64,000 bases of DNA, taken from Variovorax sp. J22P240 (lineage in GTDB: Bacteria; Pseudomonadota; Gammaproteobacteria; Burkholderiales; Burkholderiaceae_C). Within the stretch, counting starts at the first letter, position 1. The number at the start of each line of letters is the position of its first letter. The notes under the pieces are model-generated. The model was not told where the DNA came from, did not search any database, and saw only the letters and a program-made list of their open reading frames with translations. The position numbers and the translations under genes were made by a program. The DNA lies in contig NZ_JASZYR010000001.1 in NCBI RefSeq assembly GCF_030316855.1, positions 1,302,001-1,366,000 on the forward strand, read 5' to 3'. Of this stretch, positions 8,507 through 16,689 are shown one piece after another.

Positions 8507-10075
8507 ATGTACCCAGGCAAGTATGCGCAGCAGTTCGCCAGCCGCTCTGCTTTCATCATGGCGGGCAGCGGCGAGTCCATGACCTACGCGGAGTTGGAGG
8601 CGCGCAGCAATCGCCTGGCGCACCTGCTGCGCGCACAGGGCCTGAAGCGGCTGGACCACTACGCCGTCTTCATGGAGAACAACCGCTACTTCTTCGAATC
8701 GTGCGTGGCGGGCGAGCGCTCGGGGCTTTACTTCACCTGCATCAACGCCTACCTCACACCCGAGGAGATGGCCTACGTCGTCAACAACAGCGAGTCGACC
8801 GTCCTGATCACGTCGGCCGAGAAACTCCCGGTCGCCCGGCAGGCGCTGGCCGACTGTCCGAAGGTCAAGCTGTGCCTGGTGGCCGGCGGCGGCGCCGGTC
8901 TCACGGGGCAGGCCGGTGCTGCACGCCTGGTCGACTTCGACGAAGCCGTGACAGGCCTGCCCGACACGCCCATCGACGACGAGTGTCTGGGCACCGCGAT
9001 GCTCTATTCGTCGGGCACCACCGGCCGCCCCAAGGGCGTGCTGCGGCCGCTTCCCGAGAACCCGCCCAGCGAGCCGCTGGCACTCTTCCACTTCCTGAAC
9101 AAGCTGTGGCAGTGCGAGGAAGGGATGATCTATCTGTCGCCGGCGCCCCTGTACCACTCGGCGCCGCTGGCCAATGTGTCACTCGCGATCCGCAACGGCG
9201 GCACCGTGATCATCATGGAGCACTTCGATCCGCAACAGTATCTGGCGCTGATCGCGAAGTACCGCGTCACGCACACGCAGCTTGTGCCAACCATGTTCTC
9301 GCGCATGCTCAAGCTGCCGCCGGAAGAACGCGCAAAGGCCGACCTGTCGACGCTGAAGATCGCCATCCACGCCGCCGCGCCCTGTCCGGCGCAGGTGAAG
9401 GAACAGATGATCGAATGGTGGGGACCCATCATTCACGAGTACTACGGCGCCACCGAGGGCCTCGGGTTCACCGCATGCGACAGCCACGAATGGCTCGCCC
9501 ACCGCGGCACGGTCGGCAAGGTGCTGCTGGGCGACATCCACATCTTCGACGAGCAGATGCAGCCGGTGCCCAAGGGCCAGTCGGGCGAGATCTGGTTCAA
9601 GACCGCATCGCCCTTCGTCTATTTCAACGACCCGGAGCGCACGGCGCTCACCCGCTCGCCCGACGGAACGATGAGCACGGTGGGCGACATGGGCTACCTC
9701 GACGATGACGGCTTTCTCCACCTCACCGACCGCTCGACCTTCATGATCATCTCGGGCGGCGTCAACATCTATCCGCAGGAATGCGAAAACCTGCTGATCA
9801 CGCATCCCAAGGTGGCCGATGCGGCGGTGTTCGGCGTGCCCAACAAGGACCTGGGGGAAGAAGTGAAGGCGGTAGTGCAGACGCCGCCGGGCGTGGCTCA
9901 CACGCCCGAGTTGGCGGCCGAGCTGATCGAGTTCTGCCGCTCGCACCTCGCGCACATGAAGTGCCCGAAGACGGTGGACTTTACCGGCCAGCTACCCAGA
10001 CTGCCCACCGGCAAGCTCTACAAGCGCACGCTGCGCGATGCGTTCTGGGTGGGGCACGCCAGCCGCATCGTCTGA
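8507..10075 (+). CDS. AMP-forming acyl-CoA synthetase
   Basis: This 522-residue ANL-superfamily ligase should activate a carboxylic acid as acyl-AMP and pass it to CoA. Motifs are YSSGTTGRPKGV near 166, the EYYGATEG adenine-binding segment, GDMGYLDDDGF with the hinge Asp, and PTGKLYKR with the catalytic Lys near the C-terminus. The ATG at 8507 is preceded by GGAGGT. Family members act on fatty acids, bile-acid-like or aromatic acids; the substrate is not readable here. It stands between the PLP enzyme and a convergent aminotransferase, with no pathway partner next to it. Confidence 0.9.
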   Translation: MYPGKYAQQFASRSAFIMAGSGESMTYAELEARSNRLAHLLRAQGLKRLDHYAVFMENNRYFFESCVAGERSGLYFTCINAYLTPEEMAYVVNNSESTVLITSAEKLPVARQALADCPKVKLCLVAGGGAGLTGQAGAARLVDFDEAVTGLPDTPIDDECLGTAMLYSSGTTGRPKGVLRPLPENPPSEPLALFHFLNKLWQCEEGMIYLSPAPLYHSAPLANVSLAIRNGGTVIIMEHFDPQQYLALIAKYRVTHTQLVPTMFSRMLKLPPEERAKADLSTLKIAIHAAAPCPAQVKEQMIEWWGPIIHEYYGATEGLGFTACDSHEWLAHRGTVGKVLLGDIHIFDEQMQPVPKGQSGEIWFKTASPFVYFNDPERTALTRSPDGTMSTVGDMGYLDDDGFLHLTDRSTFMIISGGVNIYPQECENLLITHPKVADAAVFGVPNKDLGEEVKAVVQTPPGVAHTPELAAELIEFCRSHLAHMKCPKTVDFTGQLPRLPTGKLYKRTLRDAFWVGHASRIV

Positions 10076-10088
10076 CGACGCTGTCCGC

Positions 10089-11306
10089 TCAGAGCGCCGC
10101 GCCGAGGCGCGCGATGCCTTCCTGGATCTTCTCGACGTTGGCCGTGGCGAAGCTCAGGCGCAGCGTCGCGAGATCCGGCTTCTCGGCGAAGAACGGCGCG
10201 CCGGGCACGAAGGCCACGAGCTTCTCGATGGCGCGCTTGGCAAACACGTTGGCGTCGGCCACCTTGCCGTTCGCGCCCGTGAGGCGCGCCCAGAAGAACA
10301 GGCCGCCGCCTGGCTGCGTGAAGGTGATGGCGTCGCCCAGCTCCTTCTGCAGCGCCGCACCCATGGCCTGCGCACGTTCGGCGTAGACCTTGCGCACGTT
10401 GGCCAGCGTGGCCGGCATGCGGCCGCTCTTGAGATATTGCGCTGCGGTCGCCTGCGCGAAAGTACTGGTGTGTGCGTCGCTGAACTGCTTGCACATGGTC
10501 GCCTTCGCGAGCAGCTCGGCGGGGCCGATCAACCAGCCGATGCGCAGGCCCGGGCTCAGCACCTTGCTCAGGCTGCCGCAGTGCGCGACGAGTTCGCGGC
10601 TTCCGGGCACGTCCTTGGTGAGCGACATGATCGAAGGCGGCGGGGCCTTGTCGAAGTAGAGGTCGCCGTAGGGGTCGTCCTCGACGATCAGCGTCTGGTG
10701 CTTCACGGCCATTTCGAGCACCTTCTTGCGGCGCTCCAGACTCAGCATCGCGCCGCTGGGGTTGCCGAAGGTGGGGATGAGGTAGACGAACTTCGGCTTG
10801 TGCTCGGCAATGAGCTTTTCGAGCTCGTCGGTGCGCACGCCGCTGGCGTCGATCGGTGCGCTGATCAGTTGCGCGCCATAGAGGCGAAAGCACTGGATGG
10901 TCGCAAGAAATGTCGGTCCTTCGACGATCACCTTGTCGCCGGGAGAAATGAGCGTCTTGCCGAGCAGGTCGAGTGCCTGCTGGCTGCCGGTGGTGACGAT
11001 AAGGCCAGTGGGATCGACGTCGACGCCCTTGGTCTTCATGAAGGCGCTGAGTTGCGCGCGCAGCGGCTCGTAGCCTTCGGTCGCGCCGTACTGCAGGGCG
11101 CCGCCGGCTTCTTCCGAAAGGGCCTTGGCGCTCGCTTCCTTCAGCCCTTCGACGTCGAACATCGCGCTGTCCGGAAAGCCACCTGCAAAGCTGATGATGC
11201 CGGGCGTGCCGAGCAGCTTGAAGAGTTCGCGGATGGCGGAGGTTTCGACGTTGTCGAGGCGGGAGGCGAATTGCATGGGAACCTTCTGTCGGAGAGTTGC
11301 AGCCAT
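10089..11306 (-). CDS. PLP-dependent aminotransferase, MocR/2-aminoadipate type
   Basis: This 405-residue fold-type I aminotransferase has the PLP lysine in SLSKVLSPGLRIGW near residue 248 and the YLIPTFGNPSGAM and VEDDPYGDLYF segments typical of the 2-aminoadipate aminotransferase / MocR C-terminal family. It has no N-terminal GntR DNA-binding domain, so it is the enzyme form. Relatives use broad substrates (aromatic, branched or 2-aminoadipate). A second ATG at 11276 (MQFASRLDN) would remove ten weakly family-like residues and may be the true start. It converges with the acyl-CoA synthetase gene, separated by 13 bases. Confidence 0.9.
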   Translation of the reverse strand: MAATLRQKVPMQFASRLDNVETSAIRELFKLLGTPGIISFAGGFPDSAMFDVEGLKEASAKALSEEAGGALQYGATEGYEPLRAQLSAFMKTKGVDVDPTGLIVTTGSQQALDLLGKTLISPGDKVIVEGPTFLATIQCFRLYGAQLISAPIDASGVRTDELEKLIAEHKPKFVYLIPTFGNPSGAMLSLERRKKVLEMAVKHQTLIVEDDPYGDLYFDKAPPPSIMSLTKDVPGSRELVAHCGSLSKVLSPGLRIGWLIGPAELLAKATMCKQFSDAHTSTFAQATAAQYLKSGRMPATLANVRKVYAERAQAMGAALQKELGDAITFTQPGGGLFFWARLTGANGKVADANVFAKRAIEKLVAFVPGAPFFAEKPDLATLRLSFATANVEKIQEGIARLGAAL

Positions 11307-11343
11307 TCATTGTCGCAGCGGCGCCCATGGCCCCTGTGTCGCT

Positions 11344-11712
11344 TCAAGCGCGAACCATGATCCATTGCTTCGCGGCTTCGAGATCCGACGCAGGAAAACG
11401 CTTGATCTCGGCCGAAACGAAATGCGAAGCCAGGTGCTCGGCGGCCTTCCCCATTGCGGAATCAGTGACGACGCCGATCTTCCTGATGTGCTTGTGATGA
11501 TCTCGCACGAAGCGGAAGTGCGCGACCATTGCGCCCAGACTTTCCCAGCCTGGAAACGCAGGCGCTTCAATGACGATGCCCGCGATATCGCCTGTCTGCT
11601 CTATGTAAGGGTCGACCGTTTTCGCCAACTCGGCAAAGTCGCCCAGTTGCAGGGCGCCTTTGACGCGCACATACAGGATGGAATGCGTGGTGTCGAAGGT
11701 GTGTTCGATCAT
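11344..11712 (-). CDS. SpoIIAA-like STAS/SEC14-type small protein
   Basis: This 122-residue cytosolic protein has the size and alternating beta/alpha pattern of the SpoIIAA-like (DUF3478) family: MIEHTFDTTHSILYVRVKGAL, then DYxx-like helix, IVIEAPAFPGWESLGAM, VVTDSAMGKAA and FPASDLEAAKQWI near the end. Family members may bind small hydrophobic ligands or membranes; the function is unknown. It is transcribed divergently from the SulP transporter, which carries its own STAS domain, but a functional link is only a guess. A good GGAGAA ribosome site precedes the start. Confidence 0.8.
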   Translation of the reverse strand: MIEHTFDTTHSILYVRVKGALQLGDFAELAKTVDPYIEQTGDIAGIVIEAPAFPGWESLGAMVAHFRFVRDHHKHIRKIGVVTDSAMGKAAEHLASHFVSAEIKRFPASDLEAAKQWIMVRA

Positions 11713-11875
11713 GTGTTTCTCCTCCGTGCAGATTCAGTCCGGCAACGACCAGGCAGGACCTGAATGTCGCATTTTCCCGCCCCGTTGAACACTCGTCGGT
11801 ACGAAGCCGCGCCCGCGGTGTATGGTCCTGACTCGCGGTGCCATACCGGCGCTGGCCTGCCAGGAGGTTTCTGCC

Positions 11876-11956
11876 ATGGCCTTGCGAATTCGTGTCCCAG
11901 CCCTGACGATGCTGCTCACGGCGGCCCGGGAGCGCCAGAGCCGGACGCGCCCGTGA
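11876..11956 (+). CDS. 26-residue leader peptide overlapping the SulP start
   Basis: A consensus ribosome site AGGAGG (11862-11867) lies eight bases before ATG at 11876, opening a 26-codon frame that starts MALRIRVPALTMLL and is Arg-rich at its end. Its TGA at 11954-11956 overlaps a GTG at 11953, which is in frame with the SulP transporter (GTGA overlap). No comparable ribosome site sits before the transporter start, so translation of the leader probably delivers ribosomes to it. Translation is inferred from the ribosome site and overlap only. Confidence 0.5.
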   Translation: MALRIRVPALTMLLTAARERQSRTRP

Positions 11957-13650
11957 TCGCCATGCGGGGCCGAATCCTTGCGTCGCTTCGCGGCTATCGG
12001 ATCGAATGGTTGTCGCGCGACCTCGTCGCCGGTCTGATGCTGGCGGCGATCGCCATTCCCGGGCAACTCGCCACGGCGCGGCTTGCGGGAATGCCGCCCG
12101 AGACGGGCATCTATGCGTTTGCTGCCGGCTCGATCGCATTCGCGATCTTCGGCGCCAACCGCTTCATGTCGGTCGGGGCGGACTCGACCATTGCCCCGAT
12201 CTTCGCCGGCGGGCTGGCATCGATCGCCGTTGCCCACGGTCATGAACATGCGCAACTCGCCCCGCTCTTCGCACTGCTGGTCGGCACTGTGCTCATCGTG
12301 ATCGGGCTGCTGCGGGCCGGATGGCTCGCAACGCTGTTGTCCGTTCCGGTCACCACGGGTTTTCTTGCAGGCATTTCGATCCATATCGTCGTCGGCGAAC
12401 TGCCCACGCTATTGGGGGTCCCCGACGAGAAGGGACACCTTCTCGTTCGGCTCGCCCACGTCATCGGCCAGGTGCCACACGCCAATCCCGTTTCATTGGC
12501 CTTGGGCGCCGGCGTCCTCTGCGTCACCCTGGTCGCGTCCCGCATCAGTCCCCGGATCCCAGGGGCGCTTCTGGGCCTGGTCGGAGCCGGCCTGGCGACG
12601 GCGCTATTCCATCTCGAGACGCGCGGCGTCAGCCTGCTGGGCCCACTGGCCGTGACGCTGCCGCACGTCTCCTTGCCGGGTCTGCCGGGGATGGAGGAGA
12701 TCGGCCGAATGGTGCAACTGGCGTTGGTGGTCGCCATGGTTTGCGTCATGCAGACGGCGGCGGTGGCCAGTACCTTTCCATCCGACGAGGGCAAGGTCGA
12801 GGATGTCAGTCGTGATTTCGGCGCGGTCGGGGCTGGAAGCGTCGCAGCCGCGCTGATCGGCGCCTTTCCCGTCAACGCCAGCCCGCCTCGCACGGCGATC
12901 GTGCGCGAGTCCGGAGGGCAAACCCAGTTGGCGGCTCTCGCGGCGGTGGCGCTGGTGGTCGCGCTGGTGATCGCGGCGTCGGGATTGACGGCCTATGTGC
13001 CCCATGCCGCGCTGTCCGGCATCCTCCTCTACGTTGCGTGGCGCATCTTCCGCATCAGCGAGATGCGCCAGATCCATCGCCGGGGCGGACTCGAAATCCT
13101 GCTGGTGGCGGCGAGCGCCGCGCTCGTCATTGCGCTGCCGATCGAGACCGGCATGCTGCTGGCCATCGTCATGTCTTTCGTGCACAGCCTGTACATCGTC
13201 GCGCGGCCCTACTGCGTCGAGCTGGCGCGCGTACCCGGCAGCACCGTCTGGTGGCCCCCACTACCGGACGCGCCGTTCGAACACGAGACCGGGGTGCTCG
13301 TCTTCGCCCCTGGCGCGCCGCTCAACTTCACCAACTGCGAGCGCATCTGCGCCGAGATACGGGCCGCCATCGCCCGGCAGCGCGAGCCCGTGAAGCTGCT
13401 GGTCATCGAAGCCAACGGCATGATCGACATCGACTACACGGGCTCGCAGGTCCTGCGACGCGCCATCGCGAAGTGGCAAGACGCCGGCATCGTGGTGGCC
13501 ATGGCGCGGCTGTCCGCTGGCCGTGCGCGCGATCAGGCCCTTCGCACCGGCCTGATCGAGGCGATTGGCCCGGAGCGCGTGTTCATGTCGGTCGAGGAGG
13601 CCGTGCGAGCACTGTCATCGTCCGGATCGCCTGGGACAGCGCCGGCCTAA
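11953..13650 (+). CDS. SulP-family anion transporter with C-terminal STAS domain
   Basis: SulP proteins carry sulfate, bicarbonate or dicarboxylates across the inner membrane. The protein (565 residues from GTG 11953, 562 from ATG 11962) has the N-terminal DLVAGLMLAAIAIPGQLA helix with the SulP signature, about a dozen membrane segments to roughly residue 420, the NASPPRTAIV segment, and a cytoplasmic STAS domain around 450-560 (LVIEANGMIDIDYTGSQVL). The open frame extends to 11764, but upstream residues are not SulP-like. GTG 11953 is favoured because it overlaps the stop of a leader peptide that has a strong ribosome site. The substrate is not determined. Confidence 0.9.
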   Translation: MIAMRGRILASLRGYRIEWLSRDLVAGLMLAAIAIPGQLATARLAGMPPETGIYAFAAGSIAFAIFGANRFMSVGADSTIAPIFAGGLASIAVAHGHEHAQLAPLFALLVGTVLIVIGLLRAGWLATLLSVPVTTGFLAGISIHIVVGELPTLLGVPDEKGHLLVRLAHVIGQVPHANPVSLALGAGVLCVTLVASRISPRIPGALLGLVGAGLATALFHLETRGVSLLGPLAVTLPHVSLPGLPGMEEIGRMVQLALVVAMVCVMQTAAVASTFPSDEGKVEDVSRDFGAVGAGSVAAALIGAFPVNASPPRTAIVRESGGQTQLAALAAVALVVALVIAASGLTAYVPHAALSGILLYVAWRIFRISEMRQIHRRGGLEILLVAASAALVIALPIETGMLLAIVMSFVHSLYIVARPYCVELARVPGSTVWWPPLPDAPFEHETGVLVFAPGAPLNFTNCERICAEIRAAIARQREPVKLLVIEANGMIDIDYTGSQVLRRAIAKWQDAGIVVAMARLSAGRARDQALRTGLIEAIGPERVFMSVEEAVRALSSSGSPGTAPA

Positions 13651-13663
13651 ACTCGCGGCCACG

Positions 13664-14302
13664 ATGAAAAAAACCGAGATCGAATCCTTCTTCGCAACGC
13701 TCCAGGCCGCGAATCCGACACCGGAAACCGAACTCGAATACAGCACGCCCTTCGAACTCCTCGCGGCGGTCCTGCTGTCCGCGCAAGCGACCGATGTGGG
13801 CGTGAACAAGGCCACGCGCAAGCTATACCCGGTCGCGAACACACCGCAGGCGATTCTCGATCTCGGTGTCGAAGGGCTGGAGAGCCACATCAAGACCATC
13901 GGTCTCTACCGCAGCAAGGCCAAGCATCTGAACGAGGCCTGCCGCATGCTGGTGGAGCAGCACGGCGGCGAGGTGCCGAAGACGCGTGCCGAACTCGAAG
14001 CCCTGCCCGGGGTAGGCCGCAAGACCGCCAACGTGGTACTCAACGTGGCCTTCGGGGAGCCGACGATGGCGGTCGACACGCACATCTTTCGCGTCGGCAA
14101 TCGCACCGGCCTGGCACCGGGCAAGACGCCGCTGGAGGTCGAACTGAAGCTCGAAAAACGAGTGCCGCCGGCATACCGGCTGCACGCGCACCACTGGCTG
14201 ATCCTGCACGGACGCTATGTCTGCGTGGCGCGCAAGCCACTGTGCTACCAGTGTGCGGTCGCGCCCTATTGCGACTACAAGCCCAAGACGCCGGCGCCCT
14301 GA
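13664..14302 (+). CDS. nth: Endonuclease III, DNA glycosylase/AP lyase
   Basis: Nth removes oxidised pyrimidines and cuts at the resulting abasic site in base excision repair. The 212-residue protein has the helix-hairpin-helix LPGVGRKTANVV with catalytic Lys, the catalytic Asp in AVDTHIFRVGNRTG, and the C-terminal 4Fe-4S ligands in the spacing C-x6-C-x2-C-x5-C (CVARKPLCYQCAVAPYC). The ATG at 13664 gives the usual family length; the frame is open further upstream but overlaps the SulP gene and is not family-like. It begins 13 bases after the SulP stop. Confidence 0.97.
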   Translation: MKKTEIESFFATLQAANPTPETELEYSTPFELLAAVLLSAQATDVGVNKATRKLYPVANTPQAILDLGVEGLESHIKTIGLYRSKAKHLNEACRMLVEQHGGEVPKTRAELEALPGVGRKTANVVLNVAFGEPTMAVDTHIFRVGNRTGLAPGKTPLEVELKLEKRVPPAYRLHAHHWLILHGRYVCVARKPLCYQCAVAPYCDYKPKTPAP

Positions 14303-14306
14303 TCGA

Positions 14307-14855
14307 CTAGATCTCGATCGACACCCATTCGCCGAATGCGATCGGCTGCGCCGGCCATTGGTCGCCGCGCTCCACGCAGCGCATGCCATCGCGCAGCAAC
14401 CAGACCGCACGAATCACGCCGGCATGCGTGACCCAGATGGCGTCGCGCCCACTGGCGCGCCAATCGTCGAACGCCTCGCCCACCCGCTGCATGAACTGGC
14501 GCGTGCTCTCGCCGGTCCCGCCGGCGCGGGTGTCGGCGAAATCACGGGTCCAGGCTTCGAACTCCGCGCGATCGATCGCAGACCATGGGCGCTCTTCCCA
14601 CACGCCGAGATCCATCTCCGCGATGCGAGGGTCTGGGCGGGGACGGAGGTCGGGCCTGAGCGCCGAGATGGCTCGCGCCAGATCGGCACACCGCGTCAGT
14701 GGAGAACAGGCCATCTCAACGTCGGTGGGCAGCACCGACGCCACTTGCTCGGCCACGGCAAGGTTCACCTCGGGCAGTACAAGAACATCGGTGCGGCCGT
14801 AGCACTGGCCCTCTGCCGCAGTGGTCTGCGCGTGGCGGACGAGCACGAGCCTCAT
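14307..14855 (-). CDS. cobC: Alpha-ribazole phosphatase
   Basis: CobC removes the 5'-phosphate from alpha-ribazole phosphate or adenosylcobalamin phosphate at the end of cobalamin assembly. It is a histidine-phosphatase of 182 residues with the RHAQT motif (catalytic His8), the C-terminal catalytic His in VTHAGVIRAV, and LGVWEERPW resembling the family's LGxWEG segment. The chosen start overlaps the cobS stop by four bases (ATGA); a longer frame upstream lies inside cobS. It is last in the cobQ-cobT-cobS-cobC operon, and its stop lies four bases from that of nth on the other strand. Confidence 0.9.
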   Translation of the reverse strand: MRLVLVRHAQTTAAEGQCYGRTDVLVLPEVNLAVAEQVASVLPTDVEMACSPLTRCADLARAISALRPDLRPRPDPRIAEMDLGVWEERPWSAIDRAEFEAWTRDFADTRAGGTGESTRQFMQRVGEAFDDWRASGRDAIWVTHAGVIRAVWLLRDGMRCVERGDQWPAQPIAFGEWVSIEI

Positions 14856-15649
14856 GCTTGCCACGCGAGCGCGAGATAGATCGCAAGTTCGCAGACTTGT
14901 TGCGTCGCACCCAACCCGTCGCCGGTGAAGCCCTGGAGGCGGCGCATGAGAAGCCGCGCCATGCATGTCGCGGCCAGGGCGCAAAGGAGGAACGCCGCCA
15001 GTCCGTGCAGCGCGCCGTGCGACCACACGAGCAGCACAGCGGCCGGAATCGACCACGCGACGCCGATCATCAATGCACCATTGCCGATCGCATCGGCCAA
15101 GGGCTTGGACTTGCTTGCCGCGTTCTCGTCGCCGACGTAGGGCAACCAGCGGATCAGGAACAAGGGCGCAAGCCGCGAAAGAACATGAGCACTCACGAGC
15201 GCCATGGCCGCGGTCGACGCGCCCTGCCCGACCAAGGTCGCCAACAACGCGACCTTCAGGCCCAGCGCCAATACCAGTGCAAGCGCACCGAAAGCGCCGA
15301 TGCGCGAGTCCTTCATGATCTCGAGCGCCCGAGAGCGATCGGCCGATCCGCCGAGGCCATCCGCCACGTCGGCCAGTCCATCCTCATGGAACGCGCCCGT
15401 CATCAGCACGGTCGCGGTGGTCGACAGCGCTGCCGCTACCAGAGCGCCCGCGAGACCAGGGAGACCCGCCTGCGCGAGCCACAACACCCCCGCGCCCGCC
15501 GCACCGACGAGCCAGCCCACGCCGGGGAAATGCGCAGCGCTGGCGCGAAGCATCGCCGGACTGAAGCCAACCCAGCCCGCAAGCGGCCCTGTGACCGGGA
15601 CGCGCGTGAAGAATTGAAGCGCCAGCAGGAAGTGGCGCACACCGTTCAT
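14852..15649 (-). CDS. cobS: Adenosylcobinamide-GDP ribazoletransferase
   Basis: CobS (also called CobV) joins alpha-ribazole (phosphate) to adenosylcobinamide-GDP at the inner membrane. The 265-residue polytopic protein has the family's conserved acidic metal-binding stretch GAFHEDGLADVADGLGG at 85-101 and the N-terminal LQFFTRVPV. Length matches the family. Four-base ATGA overlaps join it to cobT upstream and cobC downstream, so the three products are probably made in step. Confidence 0.95.
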   Translation of the reverse strand: MNGVRHFLLALQFFTRVPVTGPLAGWVGFSPAMLRASAAHFPGVGWLVGAAGAGVLWLAQAGLPGLAGALVAAALSTTATVLMTGAFHEDGLADVADGLGGSADRSRALEIMKDSRIGAFGALALVLALGLKVALLATLVGQGASTAAMALVSAHVLSRLAPLFLIRWLPYVGDENAASKSKPLADAIGNGALMIGVAWSIPAAVLLVWSHGALHGLAAFLLCALAATCMARLLMRRLQGFTGDGLGATQQVCELAIYLALAWQA

Positions 15650-16689
15650 GACTTGTCCTGCTTCGACACGCCCGCCGATTCGAAGCTCGCCATCTCGCTC
15701 AGGATGCGGCAGGCCGATTCAAGCAGCGGCCAGGCCAGCGCGGCGCCGGAGCCTTCGCCGAGCCGCAGGTCGAGTTGCAGCAATGGTTCGAGCCCAAGCA
15801 CGTTCAGCAACAGCCGATGGCCGGGCTCGACCGATTCGTGCGCAGCGACGCAGCGCTGCACGACCTGCGGCCGCAGGGCCTGCGCGACGAGCACCGCGGC
15901 GCTGGCGATGAAGCCATCGAGCACGATCACCCGGCGTTCGTGGGCTGCCTGCAGCACCACGCCGACCAGCGTGGCGATCTCGAAGCCGCCAAGGGCCGCC
16001 AGTGCATCGAGCGGCGCCGTGGCACCGTCGTGCCGTTCGAGCGCTTGACGCAGCACCATGCGCTTGTGCGCACGGCCTGTCGCGTCCAGTCCGGTTCCGG
16101 CGCCCGTGCAGGCGTCGATGTCCTGGTCCGCGAAGCGTGCCAGCAGCATCGCCGCGGCGGATGAATTGCCGATGCCCATCTCGCCCAGCAGGACGGCATT
16201 GCCGGGCAGGTCGCGCAAGAGGGTCATGCCGTTGGCAATGGCTGTCCGACACTGTTCTGCAGTCATGGCCGGTTCGACGGAAGCATCCGCCGTTCCGGCC
16301 GCTACCTTGCGAATCAGAAGGCCGTCACGCGGTGCGAAGTCGTGGCGCACGCCGCAATCGACCACCGTCAGCGCCAGCCCATGCTGGCGCGCCAGCACAC
16401 TCACGGCCGCGCCGCCAGCCAGGAAGTTCTCGACCATCTGCCAGGTCACGTCGCTGGGATAGGCGGACACGCCGCGCGCGGCCAGGCCGTGGTCGCCGGC
16501 GCAGACGACCATCTGCGGCGCTGTCAGCGATGGCGCATCGGTGCCGAGGATGCTGCCCAGCCGCACCGCCAGCGCTTCGAGGCGACCCAGGGCGCCGAGC
16601 GGCTTGGTCTTGCCGTCGATCAGATGTTGCAGGCGCGCGGACAGCGCCGCGTCGTCGAGGTCGGGAACTGCGGGGAGTTCAAACGTCAT
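15646..16689 (-). CDS. cobT: Nicotinate-nucleotide:dimethylbenzimidazole phosphoribosyltransferase
   Basis: CobT makes alpha-ribazole phosphate by attaching ribose phosphate from nicotinate mononucleotide to the lower-ligand base. The 347-residue protein begins with the family's KTKPLGALGRLE segment, has VVCAGDHGLAARGVSAYP, GEMGIGNSSAAAMLL, and the C-terminal LRLGEGSGAALAWPLLESA carrying the likely catalytic Glu. It overlaps both cobQ and cobS by four bases. No 5,6-dimethylbenzimidazole synthesis gene is adjacent, so the lower ligand may come from elsewhere. Confidence 0.96.
   Translation of the reverse strand: MTFELPAVPDLDDAALSARLQHLIDGKTKPLGALGRLEALAVRLGSILGTDAPSLTAPQMVVCAGDHGLAARGVSAYPSDVTWQMVENFLAGGAAVSVLARQHGLALTVVDCGVRHDFAPRDGLLIRKVAAGTADASVEPAMTAEQCRTAIANGMTLLRDLPGNAVLLGEMGIGNSSAAAMLLARFADQDIDACTGAGTGLDATGRAHKRMVLRQALERHDGATAPLDALAALGGFEIATLVGVVLQAAHERRVIVLDGFIASAAVLVAQALRPQVVQRCVAAHESVEPGHRLLLNVLGLEPLLQLDLRLGEGSGAALAWPLLESACRILSEMASFESAGVSKQDKS

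Noticed and set aside
11764-11952. Longer N-terminus for the SulP transporter from ATG 11764
   Set aside because: The extra 63 residues are not SulP-like, have no ribosome site, and overlap a leader peptide with a strong one.
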